In this document: positions 21,615-22,489 of the stretch, piece by piece
Layout of the letters: each line of letters begins with the position of its first letter
Numbering within the stretch: the first letter of the stretch is position 1
Origin: an uncultured Marmoricola sp.
Lineage (GTDB): Bacteria; Actinomycetota; Actinomycetes; Propionibacteriales; Nocardioidaceae
Direction: 5' to 3'
DNA length: 22,489 bases
Assembly: GCF_943913695.1 (NCBI RefSeq)
Contig: NZ_CALTZE010000058.1
Coordinates: 1 to 22,489, forward strand
Notes under the pieces: generated by a model
What the model was told of the DNA's origin: nothing
The model's database searches: none
The model's input: the letters and a program-made list of their open reading frames with translations, nothing else
Made by a program: the position numbers and the translations under genes

Positions 21615-22156
21615 CGGACCCCCTCCGCACTGGCCATCAGCTCGCGCAGCCGCGCCAGGCCGCGCCGCTGCAGCTGCTTGACCGAGGCCACGGTCTTGCC
21701 GGTGACGGCCGCCGTCTGCTCCAGAGAGAGGTCGCCCATCACGCGCAGCGTCACCACGGCGCGCTGGTCGTCGCCAAGGCGGGCCATCAGCGCCACCGCC
21801 CGCTCGGCCTCGACGGACTGCACGGCGTGGTGCTCGGCCGACTCCGTGGCGCGGTCGTCGAAATCGGGCTCGTAGGGCAGGCTGGCCGGCCTGCGCGCTC
21901 GGCGCCGGGCGTCGTCGACGGCCCGGGCGTGGGCGATGGAGAAGACCAGGGTGCGCAGTCCGTCGACCCCGCCGCGCAGGTCGCGCAGCCGAGGGTAGAG
22001 CGCGAGGAAGACCTCGCTGACCAGGCCGTCGGGGTCCTCCCCGCCACGCGCGCGCAGGTAGCCCAGGACCCGGGGGGAGAGCTCGTCGTAGACCTCGCCG
22101 AACGCCGCCTGCTCACCGGCGACGGCGCGACGTACGACGTCCTCCGACAGCTCCAC
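21611..22156 (-). CDS. Sigma-70-family (ECF-type) RNA polymerase sigma factor
   Basis: A 181-aa two-domain sigma factor. Region 2 runs from about AFGEVYDELSPRVLGYLRARGGEDPDGLVSEVFLALYPRL to FSIAHARAVDDARRRARR. Region 4 is LGDDQRAVVTLRVMGDLSLEQTAAVTGKTVASVKQLQRRGLARLRELM, with a clear helix-turn-helix. It lacks regions 1.1 and 3, as ECF factors do. GTG 22156 has GAGGAG 9 nt upstream. The downstream membrane-protein gene overlaps its stop by 4 nt, the usual place for an anti-sigma gene. A 16-bp inverted repeat upstream (22190-22236) may regulate it. Confidence 0.9.
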   Translation of the reverse strand: MELSEDVVRRAVAGEQAAFGEVYDELSPRVLGYLRARGGEDPDGLVSEVFLALYPRLRDLRGGVDGLRTLVFSIAHARAVDDARRRARRPASLPYEPDFDDRATESAEHHAVQSVEAERAVALMARLGDDQRAVVTLRVMGDLSLEQTAAVTGKTVASVKQLQRRGLARLRELMASAEGVR

Positions 22157-22189
22157 GCGCGACGGCTCCTCGCTCGGTCGGTGCCCTGA

Positions 22190-22236
22190 GTAGCCTGTCG
22201 GCCACCAACGGGGGGTAGGGGTGGCCGACAGGCTAC
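22190..22236. promoter_or_regulatory. 16-bp perfect inverted repeat upstream of the sigma factor gene
   Basis: Arms GTAGCCTGTCGGCCAC (22190-22205) and GTGGCCGACAGGCTAC (22221-22236) around a 15-nt loop. It starts 34 nt before the sigma GTG. It could be a regulator-binding dyad, a 5'-leader hairpin, or a terminator for whatever is transcribed from further upstream. Confidence 0.8.
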
Positions 22237-22237
22237 G

Positions 22238-22390
22238 TCATCGGGGGTGCCGGCACCGGCGGCCGTGGTGGCCGCGGACCGCACCGACGCCGCGACGGGC
22301 CGGACGGCCGGTCGCGGAGATCGCGCGCTCACAGGACTCCTCGCCGCGGGGGTCGGGACCGACTCGGTGGTCGCGCAGCACGGCCAGCAT
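22238..22390 (-). CDS. Possible 50-aa small ORF upstream of the sigma gene
   Basis: ATG 22390 to TGA 22238, starting MLAVLRDHRVGPDPRGEE and ending HHGRRCRHPR, with two cysteines and many arginines. A G-rich stretch GAGGGGGG lies about 6 nt before the ATG and could act as a ribosome-binding site. The stop ends 2 nt before the inverted repeat. No family is recognised. Arginine-rich composition is also what random GC-rich DNA gives, so this is weak. Confidence 0.3.
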   Translation of the reverse strand: MLAVLRDHRVGPDPRGEESCERAISATGRPARRGVGAVRGHHGRRCRHPR

Positions 22391-22489
22391 CGGTTCCCCC
22401 CTCGGTCTCGAGTCGTCCTCGTGAACCTTCCACCCTCGTAATCGCCACTCCCCGGCAAAGGTTCCGCACGAGTTTGGACAGCCCCTTCC
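22391..22489. other. Terminal intergenic stretch, no gene supported
   Basis: The last 99 bases hold no convincing coding region. GAACCTT (22423-22429) and AAGGTTC (22458-22464) form a small inverted repeat. On the minus strand GGAAC followed after about 17 nt by GATTACG loosely resembles an ECF-type promoter, too weak to call. Confidence 0.4.

Noticed and set aside
22247..22441. Plus-strand small ORF opposite the sigma leader
   Set aside because: No ribosome-binding site, low-complexity composition and opposite to the neighbouring operon.

Overview
The window is a very GC-rich chromosomal segment from an actinobacterium, most likely Nocardioides or a close relative (order Propionibacteriales). 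This rests on base composition, heavy GTG start use, the gene content (HisN, mycothiol-type maleylpyruvate isomerase family, DUF445, DUF2231, paired acyl-CoA dehydrogenases, class III cyclase) and many leaderless-type promoters. No rRNA, tRNA, CRISPR array, complete insertion sequence or prophage gene was seen. The species assignment is inference.

Layout. (1) 1-2785: 3' part of rsgA, a palindromic repeat cluster, a convergent DUF2231 membrane protein, then hisN and a CBS-pair protein. (2) 2821-5639, minus strand: a VOC-fold protein, a CsdA-type DEAD-box RNA helicase, and a maleylpyruvate-isomerase-family protein directly behind the helicase. (3) 5694-7339, plus: FKBP peptidyl-prolyl isomerase, a SAM methyltransferase that seems to start with CTG inside the FKBP stop, and an ASCH (YhfF-like) protein. 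(4) 7434-9033: a compound hairpin, a terminator, then S4-domain and DUF445 genes on the minus strand. (5) 9144-12010, plus: a glutathione-peroxidase-family thiol peroxidase and a two-gene acyl-CoA dehydrogenase operon whose subunits probably form a heteromer. (6) 12058-12419: two inverted 64-65 bp copies of a structured repeat flanking a broken GNAT acetyltransferase. (7) 12456-16318, minus: a tightly overlapped MoxR ATPase / 136-aa unknown / VWA-protein operon. (8) 16406-18058, plus, divergent from (7): membrane-anchored class III nucleotide cyclase, ankyrin-repeat protein and NYN/PIN-like protein, all overlapping. (9) 18021-19848: a TetR repressor divergent from an EamA exporter with one operator over both -10 boxes, followed by an ABM-domain monooxygenase. 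(10) 19860-22156, minus: sigma-70-family factor, a membrane protein in the anti-sigma position with a long repetitive Pro/Ser/Thr-rich outer domain, and a dual-specificity-type phosphatase. An inverted repeat and a possible small ORF lie upstream.

How it works together. Most genes are housekeeping (ribosome assembly, histidine synthesis, RNA remodelling, protein folding, peroxide removal, acyl-CoA oxidation). The regulatory parts are the TetR/EamA pair, the sigma/membrane-protein pair, and the divergent MoxR-VWA and cyclase-ankyrin-NYN operons, which share an 87 bp promoter region. The least explained parts are the inverted structured repeats around the GNAT fragment, the palindrome cluster after rsgA, the compound hairpin at 7434-7494, and whether the MoxR-VWA and cyclase operons form one functional unit. 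Nine genes have a TANNNT -10 box ending 6-7 nt before the start codon, which implies widespread leaderless translation and helped in choosing starts.
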